DNA from: an uncultured Brachyspira sp.
GTDB lineage: Bacteria > Spirochaetota > Brachyspiria > Brachyspirales > Brachyspiraceae
Assembly (NCBI RefSeq): GCF_944393015.1
Contig: NZ_CALXYQ010000001.1
Location: 1-64,000, forward strand
Length of the DNA stretch: 64,000 nt
Reading direction: 5' to 3'
Shown here: positions 22,111 to 31,888 of the stretch, one piece after another
How positions within the stretch are numbered: the first letter of the stretch is position 1
Layout: every line of letters begins with the position of its first letter
Made by a program: the position numbers and the translations under genes
Notes under the pieces: generated by a model
Databases searched by the model: none
What the model saw: only the letters and a program-made list of their open reading frames with translations
Told to the model about the DNA's origin: nothing

Positions 22111-25100
22111 ATGGTATTCAATTTAAATGATAAACAAAAAGATATAATAAAATGTTTTGAAGATAATGGCTTATGCTTTGTTAATGCATCGGCAGGCACA
22201 GGAAAAACAAGCACTATAACAGAAATATATATAAAATTATTAGAAAATAAAGAAAAAGTTTCAAATATAGTAGTTATCACTTTCACAAAAGCTGCAGCTA
22301 ATGAAATGCTTTTTAGAATAAGATCCAAAGTAAGAAATAAAATAGATAATATAAAAAATACAAATGATGAAAAATCTTTAAAAGAAAAAAAATACTGGCA
22401 GAATGTTTATAAAGATATACTTACAAGTGCTAAAATTTCAACAATAAATGCATTTGCCAACTCTATAGCTATGGAAAATGCAATGTATCTTTCCATACCT
22501 CCTAATATGGCAATATTGGAAGATAGTATTGATATTCAGGAAACATTAAAAAGCGAGATTTTAAATATTTTAAGACAATCAAAACATGCCGAAATTATAC
22601 GTTCTCTATATAGAATATCTACAGAAGACAGTAAAAATAAATTTGCTCAAAGAATACTGCATTTCTTACTAAAAATAAAGCCAAGATTAGAAAATATAAA
22701 TAGATTTGAAGAAAAAGCATTAGAAATAATAAAAATAGATGATAAAGAATATGATAAGCTATACAATAATATATATAATTACGGTATAGAGCTTATAAAT
22801 GATAATCTAAAAAGCGGTAAATTTATAACAGAATGCAAAAATAGAATATCTCTTCTTCTTCAAAAGATTGATTTGATAAAAAATAAAGAAAAAGTAAAAG
22901 AATTAAAATCAGAAGATTATGAATATATTAGAATTGCATTGGATAATGTATCAGATGCTAAATTAGGAAATACAAAGCATGATGAATTCAGAGCAGTATT
23001 AGAAGATTTAAAACAATGCACTATATCTATGCTTAATTATATTGATATATTATATAACGAAGAAAATTATAAAGCGGTAATAGATTTTATAAAAGAAACA
23101 TACAATCATATAGAAAAAATAAAATATAATATAGGCATATACTCTCATGAAGATATGATGTATAAAGCTATAGAAGCATTAGAAAATAAAGACATATCAA
23201 AAGAAATAAGAGATAATATATCAGCATTAATATTAGATGAAGCTCAAGATACAAGCATTCTTCAGTTTGATTTCATAAATTTAATAGTATTCGGACAAAG
23301 AGAAATAACAAGCAAATCAAAAACAGATAAAAAATTAATGATAGTAGGAGATAGAAAGCAGTCTATATACAGATTCAGAAATGCTGATGTAAATGCCTTC
23401 ACTAATACTCAGGAAAATTTCAGCGATTATGTAAGATACTTAAAAGATAATTACAGAAGCAATTCTATGCTTATAGATTTCTTTAATGATTTATTTAAAA
23501 GCACAGTATTTATAAATGATGATATTAATTATAAAGATGAAGATGATTTGGATTATAATAAAAAAACAAATGATAAATCGGTATCTTTACTAATATTAAA
23601 TAATAATATAGAAGATGAAAGCATTAATTTATATGCAGATGATAAAACAGAATTAGAAGCATATGCAATAGCTGAATATATAAAAAATAATTATAGTAAT
23701 GATTATAAAAATACTGTTATACTTCTTCCTACATTCAGCAGATTAGATAAATATTTACAAGCATTATCAGATTATAAAATACCATACTATATAGACGGCG
23801 GAAATAAATTCTACTCAAGAGAAGAAATAGTATTAATAAAAACATTCTTAGAATATTTAATATTAAGAGATCATGCAAAACTGCCTGAAATTCTTAGAAG
23901 TGAATTATTCGATATCGATATAGGCAATTTATCAGATTTTCTATTCAGTTTATATGTCAAAAATTTGGATATAAAAGATTATTTCCCAAAAATGATATAC
24001 GATGAAAATAAATATAAAGAAATAGAAAATATAGCTAAATCAAAAAGTTATTATTATCAATTAAAAACAGCCAAAGAATTATTAAACAGCATAGAAAGTA
24101 AAATACATAAGATGAATGCTGCTGAAATAATTGAAACAATATGTATTGATACTAATTTCTATAATTATTTAATGACTATGAATGATGCGGAAATTTCTTA
24201 TGCCAATATAGAAAAATTAAAAAAAATAGCAAATGATTTTGAAAATCAAACAGGAAATAATATTTATGATTTTGTACTCAATCTAAAAAATACCAATGAT
24301 AATGAAGCCTACTCTGCTATACCAAAATTATCAGTAGAATCCGTAAAAATAATGACTATACATAAATCTAAAGGACTTGAATTTAATAATGTATTTGTTG
24401 CAGGAATAGGCGGTTATATAAAACCTAATTTATCAGATTTTGATTTTATAGAAGATTCATCATTTATAAAACTTCCTGTAAAAAATAAACATTATAGTGT
24501 AGATTTCTCAGCATTAAATACTGATTACAATAAAAAAAGTGAATTTTCAGAAAAAAGAAGATTATTATATGTAGCATTAACAAGAGCATCAAACAATTTA
24601 ATACTTTCAGGTGAACATACCAAAGAAGAAACATATAGATCATATTTAGATAAATATTTTCATGATGAAACAAAAAAATATAAAGCTGATATTATAAGCG
24701 AAGATACAGAAGGATTGATAAAAATTGATGATATAGAAAATAAATTTATTGATACATATTTCTATGGATTAGCTATAAAAAGAGAAGAAGAAATAGACAT
24801 TAAAGATGCTCAGTCAATAAAAGAAAAGATTGATAGTCTTTCAAAAGAAGATAAAAAAGAAAATAATAATCAATATATAAAAAATATTAATCCGTCTTTA
24901 AATAACATATTCAATAAAAATTATGTTAATATAACAAAGCTTCTAGATAGAAAAATATCAAAACTTGAAAATGATATAAATAATACAGATAATGAATATA
25001 ATGAGGACATAGAACTCATATCATATAAAGATATAGGAATAATAATACATAAAATGCTTGAATATTTTAACTTTGATAAATACAACAAAGAAAAAGATCA

Positions 25101-25500
25101 ATATTTAGAAAAAGTAAAATCATATATTATAAAAAGCAATAATCATTATAGTAAAGAGCAATTAACAGAAAGTTTGAATACAGCATTCAAAAAGCTATTT
25201 GAAAATCATCATATACAAAATATACTTAATGGTGATGAAGAAATAGTTTCAAGAGAACATACATACCAGCATTATGACGGAAAATATTTTATGACAGGAA
25301 AAATTGATATTATAACTAAAAATAAAAATGATGAGTATTATATTCTAGATTATAAAGTAGCAGAAGAAAGCGAATATAATATAAATAAATATCAATACCA
25401 ATTAAATAGTTATAAGTATATGTTTGAAAAAGTACTTAGTCAAAAATCTTCTAATATAGATAAGAATAAAATAAAAACTGATATTATATTCCTTAAATAA
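22111..25500 (+). CDS. AddA/RecB-like helicase-nuclease (UvrD superfamily)
   Basis: 1129 residues. SF1 helicase motifs in order: Walker A ASAGTGKTST (26-35), Ia VITFTKAAANEM, II LILDEAQDTS, III GDRKQSIYRFRNAD, IV/V YYIDGGNKFYSREEI and TIHKSKGLEFNNVFV, VI RLLYVALTRAS. The C-terminal 150 residues hold a RecB-type nuclease: GKIDIITKNKNDEYYILDYKVA with the Asp and DxK triad. This is the AddA architecture for processing double-strand breaks to recombinogenic ends. No AddB partner is adjacent. No clear SD. Confidence 0.87.
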   Translation: MVFNLNDKQKDIIKCFEDNGLCFVNASAGTGKTSTITEIYIKLLENKEKVSNIVVITFTKAAANEMLFRIRSKVRNKIDNIKNTNDEKSLKEKKYWQNVYKDILTSAKISTINAFANSIAMENAMYLSIPPNMAILEDSIDIQETLKSEILNILRQSKHAEIIRSLYRISTEDSKNKFAQRILHFLLKIKPRLENINRFEEKALEIIKIDDKEYDKLYNNIYNYGIELINDNLKSGKFITECKNRISLLLQKIDLIKNKEKVKELKSEDYEYIRIALDNVSDAKLGNTKHDEFRAVLEDLKQCTISMLNYIDILYNEENYKAVIDFIKETYNHIEKIKYNIGIYSHEDMMYKAIEALENKDISKEIRDNISALILDEAQDTSILQFDFINLIVFGQREITSKSKTDKKLMIVGDRKQSIYRFRNADVNAFTNTQENFSDYVRYLKDNYRSNSMLIDFFNDLFKSTVFINDDINYKDEDDLDYNKKTNDKSVSLLILNNNIEDESINLYADDKTELEAYAIAEYIKNNYSNDYKNTVILLPTFSRLDKYLQALSDYKIPYYIDGGNKFYSREEIVLIKTFLEYLILRDHAKLPEILRSELFDIDIGNLSDFLFSLYVKNLDIKDYFPKMIYDENKYKEIENIAKSKSYYYQLKTAKELLNSIESKIHKMNAAEIIETICIDTNFYNYLMTMNDAEISYANIEKLKKIANDFENQTGNNIYDFVLNLKNTNDNEAYSAIPKLSVESVKIMTIHKSKGLEFNNVFVAGIGGYIKPNLSDFDFIEDSSFIKLPVKNKHYSVDFSALNTDYNKKSEFSEKRRLLYVALTRASNNLILSGEHTKEETYRSYLDKYFHDETKKYKADIISEDTEGLIKIDDIENKFIDTYFYGLAIKREEEIDIKDAQSIKEKIDSLSKEDKKENNNQYIKNINPSLNNIFNKNYVNITKLLDRKISKLENDINNTDNEYNEDIELISYKDIGIIIHKMLEYFNFDKYNKEKDQYLEKVKSYIIKSNNHYSKEQLTESLNTAFKKLFENHHIQNILNGDEEIVSREHTYQHYDGKYFMTGKIDIITKNKNDEYYILDYKVAEESEYNINKYQYQLNSYKYMFEKVLSQKSSNIDKNKIKTDIIFLK

Positions 25501-25653
25501 ATTATGAATATCAAATTTTAATCATATTTATTATAAAATATACTATATTTTTATATTATTACGATATATTTTTATTAATTATTTCTATTATATTAATAAT
25601 TTCCTTTACTTTTTTCTATTATATTGTATATATTATAACTGTGAGGAAAATGA

Positions 25654-26367
25654 ATGGAAGTAATTTTAAAATATTTTACATTAATAATTTGTTTTTTATC
25701 TATCATATCATGTGATAAGCAGGTATTTTTCAATAGATTTAATTTAAACAGAGCTTATAATCTATATGAAAAAGGAAAGAATGCAGATGATGACAAGGCA
25801 CTTCTTGAAATAACTTCCACCTATAATGACATTATAAATCAAAAAATATATGCTCAGGATAGACTAGCATCTGTATATAGGACATTAGGTGAAAGAAGTT
25901 TAGTAAAAGAACAGTATGCATATTCAGCAAAATATTTTACTGAGGCATTAAAAATACTTCCAAATAGCCCTTATTTAAGATACGGACTTGGAATATCTTA
26001 TGCCAATTTAGCAGAAAGTGCTGATACTTATGAAAAAAAGAGTAATTTTATACAAAGAGCGGAAAATAATATTAGATTTGCTATAGATAAAGACCCTAAC
26101 AATGCAAATTATTATGCAGCTTTAGCATCATTAAAGGGAATGCATCAGGATAATTATGAAGAAGCATTTGATAATATAAAAAAAGCTGTTGAAATGAATC
26201 CTAATAATGCAGATTATTTGATGCTTCTTGCAAGAATACAGTACAGCAGGGGAAATTATAATGAAGCTGTGGCAGCGTACAGAAAAATACTCAATCTCCC
26301 TGTTGAAAATAATGTTAAAGAAACGGTATTAAAAAATATTGAGCAAATTATAGGACAGAGAAATTGA
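25654..26367 (+). CDS. TPR-repeat lipoprotein
   Basis: 237 residues. Lipobox IISC (Cys about 20), then tetratricopeptide repeats: a partial unit at about 30-65, then AYSAKYFTEALKILPNSPYL, ANYYAALASLKGMHQDNYEE, AVEMNPNNADYLMLLARIQY and YNEAVAAYRKIL. TPRs form a scaffold for protein contacts, here anchored in the envelope. Its stop overlaps the TTG start of dprA, so the two are translationally coupled, an odd pairing of an envelope and a DNA-uptake gene. SD GAGGAAAA. Confidence 0.82.
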   Translation: MEVILKYFTLIICFLSIISCDKQVFFNRFNLNRAYNLYEKGKNADDDKALLEITSTYNDIINQKIYAQDRLASVYRTLGERSLVKEQYAYSAKYFTEALKILPNSPYLRYGLGISYANLAESADTYEKKSNFIQRAENNIRFAIDKDPNNANYYAALASLKGMHQDNYEEAFDNIKKAVEMNPNNADYLMLLARIQYSRGNYNEAVAAYRKILNLPVENNVKETVLKNIEQIIGQRN

Positions 26368-27638
26368 GTAAAAGTTATGATGTAAAAACTTATTTGATTG
26401 CCTTGAATCAAATTGATAAAGTAGGAGATAAAAGAATATCCGAACTTATAAATCATTATGAATCTGTAGAAAATATTTTTGATGATAAAGAAGAAAATAT
26501 AAAGGAATTATTAGAAAAAAAATTTAAATCTCAAATAGGTAATTTTGATAAAAATGAGATATTAGATAAAGCAAATACAATAGTAGAAAAATCAAATAAC
26601 TATGGTATAGGAATATTAAGTTTATTTGATGAAGATTATCCATTTAATTTAAAACAAATAGATAATCCGCCATATATACTTTATTATAAGGGAGATTTAA
26701 AAAAACTAAGAAGAAATGCTATAGCAATAGTAGGTACTAGAGAGCCTACAAATGAAAGCCGTAAGTATTCTTTCGAGCTTGCTAGTAAATTATCATCTTT
26801 GAATATATCTGTTGTATCAGGAATGGCTAAAGGAGTCGATAGAGAGGCACATCTTGGAGCAATATCATCTCATATTAATACTGTGGCAGTTTTAGGAAAC
26901 GGCATTGATAATGTTTACCCTTCTGAAAATTTGCAGATATATAATAAATTATCAGAAAAAGGTTTAATAGTAAGCGAATTTGAAATAGGAAGAAAGCCTG
27001 ACAGAATGAATTTCCCTAGAAGAAACAGAATAATATCAGGACTTTCTTATGCTGTTGTTATGGTGGAAGCTGCTAGTAAATCCGGTGCTTTAATTACTGT
27101 TGATTATGCCCTTAATCAAGGCAGAGACGTTTATATTGCACCTTATGATGAGAAGAAAAGCTGTTATTTTGGAAATCATAAACTATATAAAGACGGTGCT
27201 AAAATAGCATATAGTTATATGGATATACTTGAAGATTTTGATTCAATATTCTCAAATGATGATGATTATGTGAAAATGAAATTAAAATATTTTGAAGGCG
27301 GAGATATAAAATCTAAAGCTGTAAAAAATGATTCTATAAAAAGTGAAAGCAATAATAATAAAGAAAAGAAAGAAACAAAAAAAGAAGAAGTAAAAGATAA
27401 AAAAGAAAAGAAAAAAAATAAAATATCAAAACAAAATGATGAATCTATTATAAGTACTTTACAGGAAGATGAGGCATTGCTTTATAATATAATAAAACAA
27501 AATGATAAAATACATATTGATGAAGTTATAGAGGAAAGCAAAATGAAAGTGCAGGCTGTAACTTCTATGCTTATGCAATTAGAGATAAAAGGGATTATAA
27601 AGCAGCTTTCGGGAAAATATTATACTATAGAAAAATAA
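26364..27638 (+). CDS. dprA: DNA processing protein DprA/Smf
   Basis: 424 residues, longer than usual. N-terminal helical domain (about 5-75), Rossmann-like DprA core (about 95-300) with IAIVGTREPT, VVSGMAKGVDREAHLGA, TVAVLGNGIDNVYP, NFPRRNRIISGLS and SKSGALITVDYALNQGR. A Lys/Glu-rich linker (about 320-365) leads to a C-terminal winged helix (about 370-424). DprA loads RecA on incoming single-stranded DNA. TTG start overlapping the upstream stop by two bases; an internal ATG is less likely because SKSYDVKTYL fits the family start. Confidence 0.9.
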   Translation: MSKSYDVKTYLIALNQIDKVGDKRISELINHYESVENIFDDKEENIKELLEKKFKSQIGNFDKNEILDKANTIVEKSNNYGIGILSLFDEDYPFNLKQIDNPPYILYYKGDLKKLRRNAIAIVGTREPTNESRKYSFELASKLSSLNISVVSGMAKGVDREAHLGAISSHINTVAVLGNGIDNVYPSENLQIYNKLSEKGLIVSEFEIGRKPDRMNFPRRNRIISGLSYAVVMVEAASKSGALITVDYALNQGRDVYIAPYDEKKSCYFGNHKLYKDGAKIAYSYMDILEDFDSIFSNDDDYVKMKLKYFEGGDIKSKAVKNDSIKSESNNNKEKKETKKEEVKDKKEKKKNKISKQNDESIISTLQEDEALLYNIIKQNDKIHIDEVIEESKMKVQAVTSMLMQLEIKGIIKQLSGKYYTIEK

Positions 27639-27680
27639 AAAATATATATAACTTTAGGATTTATAAAAGGAGATTTAACT

Positions 27681-29831
27681 ATGGCTACAACAACAGAGGA
27701 AAAAGTAAAAAAAACAACAAGTAAAAAGACAAAAGATAAAAAAGAGTCTAAAAAGAAAAAACTTATTATAGTGGAGTCTCCGGCGAAAGCTAAAACAATT
27801 AATAGATATTTAGGCTCTGATTATCTTGTAATGTCATCAATGGGGCATTTAATTGATTTGCCTAGAAGCAGACTGGCTATAGATGTAGATCATGGCTTTG
27901 AACCTGAATACATCACTATAAGAGGAAGAGCTAAAATATTAAATGATTTGAAAAAAGAGGCAAAAAAAGCGGAAGAAGTATTGCTAGCTGCCGACGATGA
28001 TAGAGAGGGAGAAAGCATAGCTTGGCATATAGGAAATAAAATCAGAGGCGTAAACTCTGCTGTACCTATAAAGAGAATAGTTTTTCATGAGATAACAAAA
28101 GATGCATTAAAAGAAGCTATTGATCAGCCAAGAGATATAGATATTTCAAAAGTTAATGCTCAAAAGGCAAGAAGAGTATTAGACAGACTTATCGGTTATA
28201 ATTTAAGCCCTTTACTTTGGGATAAAATAAAAAGAGGACTTTCTGCAGGAAGAGTACAGAATGTAGCTTTACTTATAATATGTAATAGAGAAGATGAAAT
28301 TGAAACTTTTGTACCTGTAGAATATTGGACTTTCGGAGTATTTTTAAAGCATAAAAATAAAGAGTTTTTAGCAGAACTTCAAAAATATAAAGGTGAAAAA
28401 CCTGATTTAAAAACTAAACAAGATGTTGAAGATATAATGGAGCATCTTAAAGACAAAACTTATACTGTTGCAAGCATAGAGGTAAAAGACAGATTAAGAA
28501 ACCCTACTGCTCCATATACTACAAGTAAGCTTCAGCAGGCAGCAAGCAGTGCATTAGGATACAGTGCTTCAAAAACTATGCAGGTGGCACAATCACTTTA
28601 TGAAGGTGTTGATATAGCAGGAGAAGCAACTGGTTTGATAACTTATATGCGTACCGATAGTGTAAGGATATCTCCTGTTGCTCAGGAACAGGCTAAAGAG
28701 TTTATAGAAAAAGAATATGGAAGCAATTATTTACCTCCTGAACCTCCTACATATTCAGTAAAAAAGAATGCTCAGGACGCTCACGAGGCTATAAGACCTA
28801 CTAATGTATTTTTAACTCCTGACAGCATAAAAGAATATTTAAAAACAGACCAATATAAACTGTATAAACTTATATGGGAGAGATTTGTATCATCTCAAAT
28901 GCTTCCAGCTAAAATGAAAAATACAAGAGCTATAATAGTGGCAGGAGATTGTGAGTTTTCTCTTTCTTCTTCAAAAATAGAATTTGACGGATTTATGAAG
29001 GTTCTTACAATAGACAAAGAAGATAAAGAAAAAGCTTCAAAAATGCCTAATTTATCAAAAGATGATGTATGTGAATTTGTTGAAAATAATCCTCAGCAGC
29101 ATTTCACAACACCTCCTCCAAGATATACAGATGCTTCACTTGTAAAAATACTTGAAGAATCAGGTATAGGAAGACCTTCTACTTATGCCCCAACTATTAA
29201 AACAATAATATCAAGGCATTATGTACAGAGAAAAGGAAAACAATTAGTACCTACAGAATTAGGAAAACTAGTTAATGAGCTTATAAGCGAAAATTTCCCT
29301 GAACTTGTAAATATTAACTTTACTGCCGACATGGAAAGTAAACTTGATAAAATAGAAGACGATAATATAGAATGGAATAATATATTAAAAGAATTCTATC
29401 CTCATTTTTTGGACACATTGAAAACAGCTACTGAAAATATCAATAATATGAAAGACTTTTTCAATGAAGAAACTGATTTTGTATGTGAAAAATGCGGTAA
29501 GAAGATGATTAAGCGTTTGGGAAGATACGGATATTTTATAGCTTGTTCCGGATTCCCTGAATGTAAAAACACTAAAGGAATATCTTTTGGTGTTTGTCCT
29601 AAATGCGGAGGAGATATTACATTAAAACGCTCAAAAAGAGGAAGAGAATTCTATGGTTGTTCTAATTATCCTAAATGCGATTTTGTAAGTTGGGATAAAC
29701 CTCTTCAAGAACCTTGTCCTAAATGCGGAGGACTTATGGTTGAGAAGAATATTAAAAACAAAGGATTGTTTAAAGTTTGTATCAAGGAAGATTGCGGTTA
29801 TTCGGAGGAAATCAAAGAGGACGAAGAATAA
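27681..29831 (+). CDS. topA: DNA topoisomerase I
   Basis: 716 residues. A Lys-rich N-terminal tail (1-28) precedes the Toprim domain (LIIVESPAKAKTINRYLG; AADDDREGESIAWH). The catalytic domain has the nucleophile Tyr in GLITYMRTDSVRIS. Near the C terminus are three Cys4 zinc ribbons starting about 595, 640 and 680 (CEKCGKKM, CPKCGGDI, CPKCGGLM). It relaxes negative supercoils. SD AAGGAG; it follows dprA by 42 bases, a common bacterial gene order. The amidase frame begins inside its 3' end. Confidence 0.96.
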   Translation: MATTTEEKVKKTTSKKTKDKKESKKKKLIIVESPAKAKTINRYLGSDYLVMSSMGHLIDLPRSRLAIDVDHGFEPEYITIRGRAKILNDLKKEAKKAEEVLLAADDDREGESIAWHIGNKIRGVNSAVPIKRIVFHEITKDALKEAIDQPRDIDISKVNAQKARRVLDRLIGYNLSPLLWDKIKRGLSAGRVQNVALLIICNREDEIETFVPVEYWTFGVFLKHKNKEFLAELQKYKGEKPDLKTKQDVEDIMEHLKDKTYTVASIEVKDRLRNPTAPYTTSKLQQAASSALGYSASKTMQVAQSLYEGVDIAGEATGLITYMRTDSVRISPVAQEQAKEFIEKEYGSNYLPPEPPTYSVKKNAQDAHEAIRPTNVFLTPDSIKEYLKTDQYKLYKLIWERFVSSQMLPAKMKNTRAIIVAGDCEFSLSSSKIEFDGFMKVLTIDKEDKEKASKMPNLSKDDVCEFVENNPQQHFTTPPPRYTDASLVKILEESGIGRPSTYAPTIKTIISRHYVQRKGKQLVPTELGKLVNELISENFPELVNINFTADMESKLDKIEDDNIEWNNILKEFYPHFLDTLKTATENINNMKDFFNEETDFVCEKCGKKMIKRLGRYGYFIACSGFPECKNTKGISFGVCPKCGGDITLKRSKRGREFYGCSNYPKCDFVSWDKPLQEPCPKCGGLMVEKNIKNKGLFKVCIKEDCGYSEEIKEDEE

Positions 29832-30724
29832 CATTACTATTAATTACTGTATTAGCTCTGTTTAATACTTGTTATCTACTTTATCCGCAAAATAATGATA
29901 AGATAAAACTAAATAATTTAAATATAAAAGTAGAAGATTTGAAAGAGGCTTTTAATCCAGCTGTAAGTAAATTCAGTGAGAAAACTATATCTACAATAAT
30001 TATAGATCCCGGACATGGAGGAAAAGACCCTGGAGCTGTTGGAGTAAATAAATTATTTGAAAAAGATATAGTTTTAGCCTTTTCATTAGAATTAAAAGAA
30101 GAATTAGAGGATTTACTTCCAAATGTCAAAATTGTGCTTACGAGAACAGGTGATACTTACCCTACTCTTGAAAAGCGTTTTGAAATAGCTAATAATGCCG
30201 CAAAAATAAACACAGATAAAGCCAAAAATGCATTATTTGTAAGTGTTCATGCAAATGCTTCATTCAGTCCGAATGCTAGAGGTTTTGAGGCTTATTTTGT
30301 GAGTGCTCAGGAGTCAAGCGAATATGCAAGAGCAGTGTCTATGTTTGAGAATGAGGCTTTAGTAAAGTTTGATAATATAGACCCTTCAAAATATGAAAAA
30401 GATTCCTCGCAAATCACTCATAACTATATGCTTGTAGAACAGTATCAAAAAGAAAGCAAATTATTAGCAGAATCAATCACAGAACAAGTTCTCAAAGTAT
30501 CAGGAGTGGCAAGAAGAACTAAACCTGTACAGAATGCTTTATTTTATGTTCTTAAGGGTGCCGTTATGCCTTCAACATTAATAGAATTGGGATTCATAAC
30601 AAATCCTGCTGATGCCAAGTTTATGAACACCAAAGAAACAAGATTAAAAATGGTAAAAGCTACAGCAGAGGGTATAAAGAAATACATAGAACTTTTTGAA
30701 AAAACTAAAGGTTTTACAAAATAA
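29777..30724 (+). CDS. N-acetylmuramoyl-L-alanine amidase (Amidase_3)
   Basis: About 315 residues. A membrane/signal segment (RRITLLLITVLALFNTCYLL) is followed by the Amidase_3 domain: zinc ligands in IIIDPGHGGKDPGA (His80), the FEKD Glu95, SVHANAS His158, and catalytic Glu270 in LIELGFITN. It cuts the amide between MurNAc and the stem peptide in the periplasm. The start is unclear: the frame has TTG at 29777 and 29792, both inside topA, and no ATG before the signal segment. Overlap with topA suggests coupled expression. Confidence 0.87.
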   Translation: MYQGRLRLFGGNQRGRRITLLLITVLALFNTCYLLYPQNNDKIKLNNLNIKVEDLKEAFNPAVSKFSEKTISTIIIDPGHGGKDPGAVGVNKLFEKDIVLAFSLELKEELEDLLPNVKIVLTRTGDTYPTLEKRFEIANNAAKINTDKAKNALFVSVHANASFSPNARGFEAYFVSAQESSEYARAVSMFENEALVKFDNIDPSKYEKDSSQITHNYMLVEQYQKESKLLAESITEQVLKVSGVARRTKPVQNALFYVLKGAVMPSTLIELGFITNPADAKFMNTKETRLKMVKATAEGIKKYIELFEKTKGFTK

Positions 30725-30831
30725 TAGCAATATTCAAAATTAATTTTATAAATAAAAACATAATATCTTTTATTCTTAATAAGATTTTATATCATTAATA
30801 AAAAATTTAATAAAACAGCATATCATAATAT

Positions 30832-31371
30832 TTAGAAATTCTTTCTATAAAATTCTAATGCCTTTTTTTCTATGTCTTTTATAAATTTATCTTTATAATT
30901 GCAATATAATTCAATATCATTATTACAATTTTTCAAAGCTTCCAATTTTATTTTAACATATTCTTCAGCGATATTTTTATTTGCCATTAAAAAATCTCTA
31001 AAAGCTAAATGCCTTTCAATATCGAATTTATTATTAATATCAAATATATGTATATGAGAAAATCTTTTTTGGGTACCATTATCATCGATATAATCTTTCA
31101 TAAAAAATCTTCTCTTTGCTATTCCATTTTCTCCCATGGCTTTATAACCAATATTAGCAAAATCATTATTATAACGATCAACTTTATTTATATCATCAAC
31201 TACAGCTAGCATATCTATAATAGGTTTTGCTTTTAAATTTTCTATTGATGTGCTTCCTATATGATGAATGCTTATAAGTATATCATTAATAATATTTTTT
31301 ATTTTTGATTCTTCCTCTCTATATAAATTCTTCCAATTATAATCATAATCAACAATTTCAATTATTCTCAT
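30832..31371 (-). CDS. GrpB/UPF0157 nucleotidyltransferase-like protein
   Basis: About 179 residues. GrpB motif [21 protein letters not shown] (GS...D-x-D-like core of the nucleotidyltransferase fold), then RRFFMKDY and [17 protein letters not shown]. The function of the family is not established. Start 31371 is chosen over 31383 because GGAG overlaps the earlier ATG. A consensus promoter at the left end of the repeat 31399-31708 points at it: -10 TATACA ends 27 bases upstream of the start. Confidence 0.82.
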   Translation of the reverse strand: MRIIEIVDYDYNWKNLYREEESKIKNIINDILISIHHIGSTSIENLKAKPIIDMLAVVDDINKVDRYNNDFANIGYKAMGENGIAKRRFFMKDYIDDNGTQKRFSHIHIFDINNKFDIERHLAFRDFLMANKNIAEEYVKIKLEALKNCNNDIELYCNYKDKFIKDIEKKALEFYRKNF

Positions 31372-31398
31372 TACCAACTCCAAATAATAAAATTATTA

Positions 31399-31708
31399 TG
31401 TATACTAAAACAAATATATTTTGTCAAAATAATTTTTTTAATTCAAAATATTTTCAGGGCTTTGCCCCCCTCCACACTTCTTTTGTTGCCACAAAGAAGC
31501 TATATCCTCGATAAACTCGGATACGCTTCGCGAAAGGCTATATTTGAACTTAAATGTAATAAATTATTTACATGTAAGACAAAATTAGTATTATTTAGTA
31601 CTAATTTTATACTTGCACTTTTTACAACTTTGACGAAGTCCGCCTATGGCGTGCGGCGGGAAAAAGTTGAATAAAAAAATTGACAAACTTAAAAATTCTC
31701 AGTATATA
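31399..31708. repeat. Dispersed promoter-ended repeat, copy R1
   Basis: 310 bp filling the gap between the grpB-like gene and polA. Left end, minus strand: TTGACA (31427-31422), 17 bases, TATACA (31404-31399). Right end, plus strand: TTGACA (31680-31685), 17 bases, TATATA (31703-31708). Inside: a GC hairpin, ACTTCTTTTGTTGCCACAAA, a GC-rich block B (31501-31537), TTACATGTAA, the TAGTACTA palindrome region, and block C (31632-31660). About 0.2 kb between 31709 and the polA terminator shows nothing else. Confidence 0.75.
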
Positions 31709-31828
31709 CTAAAGAATAATATAAATATTACAAAAACTACTGAAACATAATAGATTTATTTTTCATTGTTTTTTATAACGCACATCAAAAATAATAAATA
31801 TATAACAATGATTTATTAATTTTTATTT

Positions 31829-31873
31829 AAGAAAAAGAGTTTTTATATAAAAAAATAAAATACTCTTTTTCTT
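31829..31873. terminator. Terminator of polA
   Basis: AAGAAAAAGAGT and ACTCTTTTTCTT form a 12 bp stem with a 21-base AT loop; symmetrical enough to act on both strands. It lies just after the polA stop. Confidence 0.75.
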
Positions 31874-31888
31874 TAAAAAAATCAAATA

